In this document: piece by piece, positions 4,254 to 5,301 of the stretch | How positions within the stretch are numbered: the stretch's first letter is position 1 | Layout: the number at the start of each line of letters is the position of its first letter | DNA from: Fusobacterium sp. | Lineage (GTDB): Bacteria > Fusobacteriota > Fusobacteriia > Fusobacteriales > Fusobacteriaceae | Direction: 5' to 3' | DNA length: 5,301 bases | Assembly: GCA_018457305.1 (NCBI GenBank) | Contig: JAGYHM010000089.1 | Location: 1-5,301, forward strand | The notes under the pieces: model-generated | Told to the model about the DNA's origin: nothing | The model's input: the letters and a program-made list of their open reading frames with translations, nothing else | Databases searched by the model: none | Made by a program: the position numbers and the translations under genes

Positions 4254-5301
4254 ATGAAAAGATTTATACTTAATAAATTAGTGGAATGGAAAGAAAGTAA
4301 ATATAGAAAACCTTTAATTTTAAGAGGAGTAAGACAAGTTGGTAAAACTTGGATACTAAAAGAGTTTGGAAAAAATTATTATGAGAACACAGCATATTTT
4401 AACTTTGATGAAAATATAGAATACAGAGAATTTTTTAAAACTACAAAAGATATAAATAGAATATTACAAAATTTAATGTTAATTTCTGGAGAAAAAATTC
4501 TTCCTCAAAAAACACTTATAATTTTTGATGAGGTTCAAGACTGTCCAGATGTTATAAATTCTATGAAATATTTTTATGAAAATGCACCAGAATATCATAT
4601 CGCTTGTGCAGGTTCTCTACTTGGTATTTCACTCGCAAAACCTTCTTCATTTCCAGTGGGTAAAGTAGAATTTTTAGATATTTACCCAATGACATTTTCA
4701 GAATTTTTAATTGCCAATGGAGATGAAAATTTAAAAAATTATCTTGATAGTATAGATAGTATAGAAAATATTCCAGAAGCCTTTTATAATCCTTTGTATG
4801 AAAAATTAAAAATGTACTATATAAGTGGTGGAATGCCAGAGTCAGTTTTGATGTGGACTGAATATAGAGATAGTGAAGCTATGATAAAAAGTTTGAGTAA
4901 TATAATTTCTGCTTATGAAAAAGATTTTTCTAAACACCCAGATTTAAAAGAATTTCCTAAAATATCTATGATATGGAAATCTATTCCTTCTCAACTAAGT
5001 AAAGAAAATAAAAAATTTATATATAAGGTTGTGAAAGAAGGGGCAAGGGCAAGAGAGTATGAAGATGCTTTACAGTGGCTAGCGAGTGCAAATTTAGTTA
5101 GCAAAATATATAAAAGTACAGCACCTAGAATACCAGTTTCTGCCTATGATGATTTGGGGGTTTTTAAAATATATTTAGTTGATGTTGGTTTACTTGCGAG
5201 ACTTTCGTTATTATCTCCAAGTGCATTTGGAGAAGGAAATAGATTATTTACAGAATTTAAAGGGGCATTGACAGAAAATTATATATTACAAAGTTTAATT
5301 C
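4254..5301 (+). CDS. AAA-family ATPase with DUF4143-like C-terminus (3' end outside window)
   Basis: The frame stays open from ATG 4254 to the window end, giving 349 complete codons; the stop lies outside. AGGAGG (4243-4248) five bases upstream supports the start. Residues 25-32 are Walker A (GVRQVGKT), 88-93 Walker B (LIIFDE) with the following VQ, and CAGSLLG (118-124) fits a sensor region. YPMTFSEF (144-151) and SGGMPE are typical of the AAA_14/DUF4143 ATPases. The later part, with VFKIYLVDVGLLARL (303-317) and LTENYIL, begins the DUF4143 region, which in full-length relatives ends in a degenerate nuclease-like fold. Family members are usually about 400-450 residues, so roughly 50-100 are missing here. 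They are abundant in anaerobes, often in many copies, and their role is unclear; links to toxin-antitoxin or defence functions have been proposed. Its own promoter and the TGTGA/TCACA array suggest regulation separate from its neighbours. Confidence 0.93.
   Translation, partial: MKRFILNKLVEWKESKYRKPLILRGVRQVGKTWILKEFGKNYYENTAYFNFDENIEYREFFKTTKDINRILQNLMLISGEKILPQKTLIIFDEVQDCPDVINSMKYFYENAPEYHIACAGSLLGISLAKPSSFPVGKVEFLDIYPMTFSEFLIANGDENLKNYLDSIDSIENIPEAFYNPLYEKLKMYYISGGMPESVLMWTEYRDSEAMIKSLSNIISAYEKDFSKHPDLKEFPKISMIWKSIPSQLSKENKKFIYKVVKEGARAREYEDALQWLASANLVSKIYKSTAPRIPVSAYDDLGVFKIYLVDVGLLARLSLLSPSAFGEGNRLFTEFKGALTENYILQSLI

Overview
The window is very AT-rich, with AGA, TTA, ATA and AAA codons dominating and strong AAGGAGG-type ribosome binding sites. 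It carries a SUMF1-fold protein, a DUF4143-type ATPase and an exported protein with a signal peptide. Together these suggest a low-GC anaerobe, most plausibly Fusobacterium or a relative (inference from composition and gene content; another low-GC lineage cannot be excluded).

Layout, all genes on the + strand. (1) Bases 2-151 hold the C-terminal end of an unidentified membrane-anchored protein, followed by a clear intrinsic terminator (166-203). (2) An intergenic stretch of about 230 bases carries two inverted repeats and an extended -10 promoter. It drives a probable two-gene operon: a 638-residue protein with a nuclease-like core and a glycine-zipper membrane region (380-2296), then a 391-residue SUMF1/FGE-fold protein with a duplicated helical N-terminus (2335-3510). 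The operon ends at a strong 13-bp hairpin terminator (3521-3553). (3) A monocistronic gene for a small exported protein (3601-4140) has its own extended -10 promoter. (4) A 60-base imperfect palindrome, which is also a 32-base tandem repeat, contains an exact TGTGA-N6-TCACA box centred at about -41.5 from the predicted start site of the next gene. (5) An AAA-family ATPase with DUF4143-like features (4254 to the window end) is cut off at its 3' side.

How the genes may work together: the first two complete genes are 38 bases apart with no terminator between them, so they are probably co-transcribed. One reading is a membrane-associated nuclease-like effector paired with a SUMF1-fold partner that has lost the copper-binding cysteines of true formylglycine-generating enzymes. 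This pairing is the best candidate in the window for an undescribed system, but function is inferred only from motifs. The exported protein and the ATPase have their own promoters and need not belong to it.
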